This document shows positions 63,399 through 64,000 of a stretch of 64,000 bases of DNA, piece by piece. The stretch's first letter is position 1. Every line of letters begins with the position of its first letter. The DNA is from Rhododendron vialii (taxonomy: Eukaryota > Streptophyta > Magnoliopsida > Ericales > Ericaceae): contig NC_080558.1 of assembly GCF_030253575.1 (NCBI RefSeq), forward strand, positions 444,001 through 508,000. The letters run 5' to 3'. Under the pieces are notes generated by a model. It was not told where the DNA came from, made no database searches, and worked only from the letters and a program-made list of their open reading frames with translations. The translations under genes and the position numbers were made by a program.

Positions 63399-64000
63399 GG
63401 GCGTGTTCTATTGCTTGCAATTGATGGAACCCCTTGAGACATTGTTTTTGGGTAAGAGGAACATCTGGACGATTGAGCTTCTAGTGATAGAGGTTGCACA
63501 TCAAGTAACTTCATGGAATTGGCATGCCTTGGATGTGTTTGCATAACAAGCCTTTCGCGTACCTTGTTCGGATGCTTTTTTCCTCCAACGAATCTTGTTT
63601 GTTTGTTTGCGGTGGAAGCTAAGCACACCATGCTCATATAGAATGTGTTAAGGGTTCTGATAAATGATGCTTTGATTTGGTTAACAGATGGTATGAAAGT
63701 CATTCGCGTCCATGTTTATCACTTGCTTGGAGTAGGTCTTATGTGCTGTACCTCTGCCGGAATGATTCAGAGGATGATGTCGTGACTGTCGTCGATATAA
63801 AAGCCAGATGCGTCAATTTCTACAATGAGCGCCACGTAAAGCAATATTTATTTACATATTTTCAAGATTTATGTACTCTTTTGATATCTTTACCCTTAAT
63901 ATTCTCCTGAATTCGGACATTATATATGTTAAATTTTGACCATCTTTCCGTAAGCTCGATCACATGGGTATTGAATCTTTTGATAACAAATCTTTCCAAC
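63399..64000. other. Downstream of SAR1, no gene supported
   Basis: Short frames on both strands have no recognisable domain. The window ends here. Confidence 0.45.

Noticed and set aside
1-64000. CRISPR array or bacterial-type defence or toxin system
   Set aside because: No evenly spaced repeats with unique spacers and no such genes; the window is a plant nuclear sequence.

Overview
The window is nuclear DNA from a flowering plant, almost certainly a woody eudicot. It has intron-bearing plant genes, a nuclear tRNA-His, a scrap of plastid trnH, and a dense mix of plant transposons (CACTA, PIF/Harbinger, hAT, Mutator-like, LTR, LINE and SINE families) with many (GA)n/(CT)n microsatellites. 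I cannot name the species from sequence alone.

Intact genes. Seven known protein genes could be rebuilt exon by exon with consistent splice phases, plus one tRNA. On the + strand: a universal stress protein (655-2715), a pectin methylesterase/invertase inhibitor-like protein (4081-4788), tRNA-His(GTG) (19903-19974) and the small GTPase SAR1 (60381-63171). On the - strand: an ER-anchored ubiquitin-conjugating enzyme of the UBC32 type (6396-9696), a GH17 beta-1,3-glucanase (20666-23381), RNA polymerase II subunit RPB9 (27084-29512), the plastid envelope protein OEP16-2 (51570-55392) and ribosomal protein eL29 (57309-58529). An unrecognised 109-residue single-membrane-segment ORF lies at 44240-44569. 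These are unlinked housekeeping or cell-wall functions; there is no operon and no evident shared pathway.

Accessory blocks. 10.1-13.1 kb is a truncated Ty3/gypsy element. 13.7-18.3 kb, 35.4-46 kb and 48-53 kb are related, shuffled duplication blocks. They share a dispersed 5' gene fragment (a short first exon reading MGLIRY), shared spacer repeats, 3' fragments of the universal stress gene, partial copies of OEP16-2, and a 1.1-kb inverted duplication holding two broken copies of a gene related to the 44240 ORF. Transposons have landed in these duplicates. In two cases another duplicate preserves the empty site (copia solo LTR at 42902; foldback element at 52713), so insertions can be ordered in time.

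Best leads. I see no obviously new enzymatic system. The strongest unexplained signals are: the small membrane-protein family with its inverted duplication; the repeated MGLIRY first exon; the arrays of ATCGAT-centred palindromes inside two unrelated LTRs; a 323-bp inverted-repeat element built of seven TTTCGGTAA units; a CACTA element carrying a tRNA-like module; and a Harbinger-like element whose GGT minisatellite is split by a solo LTR.
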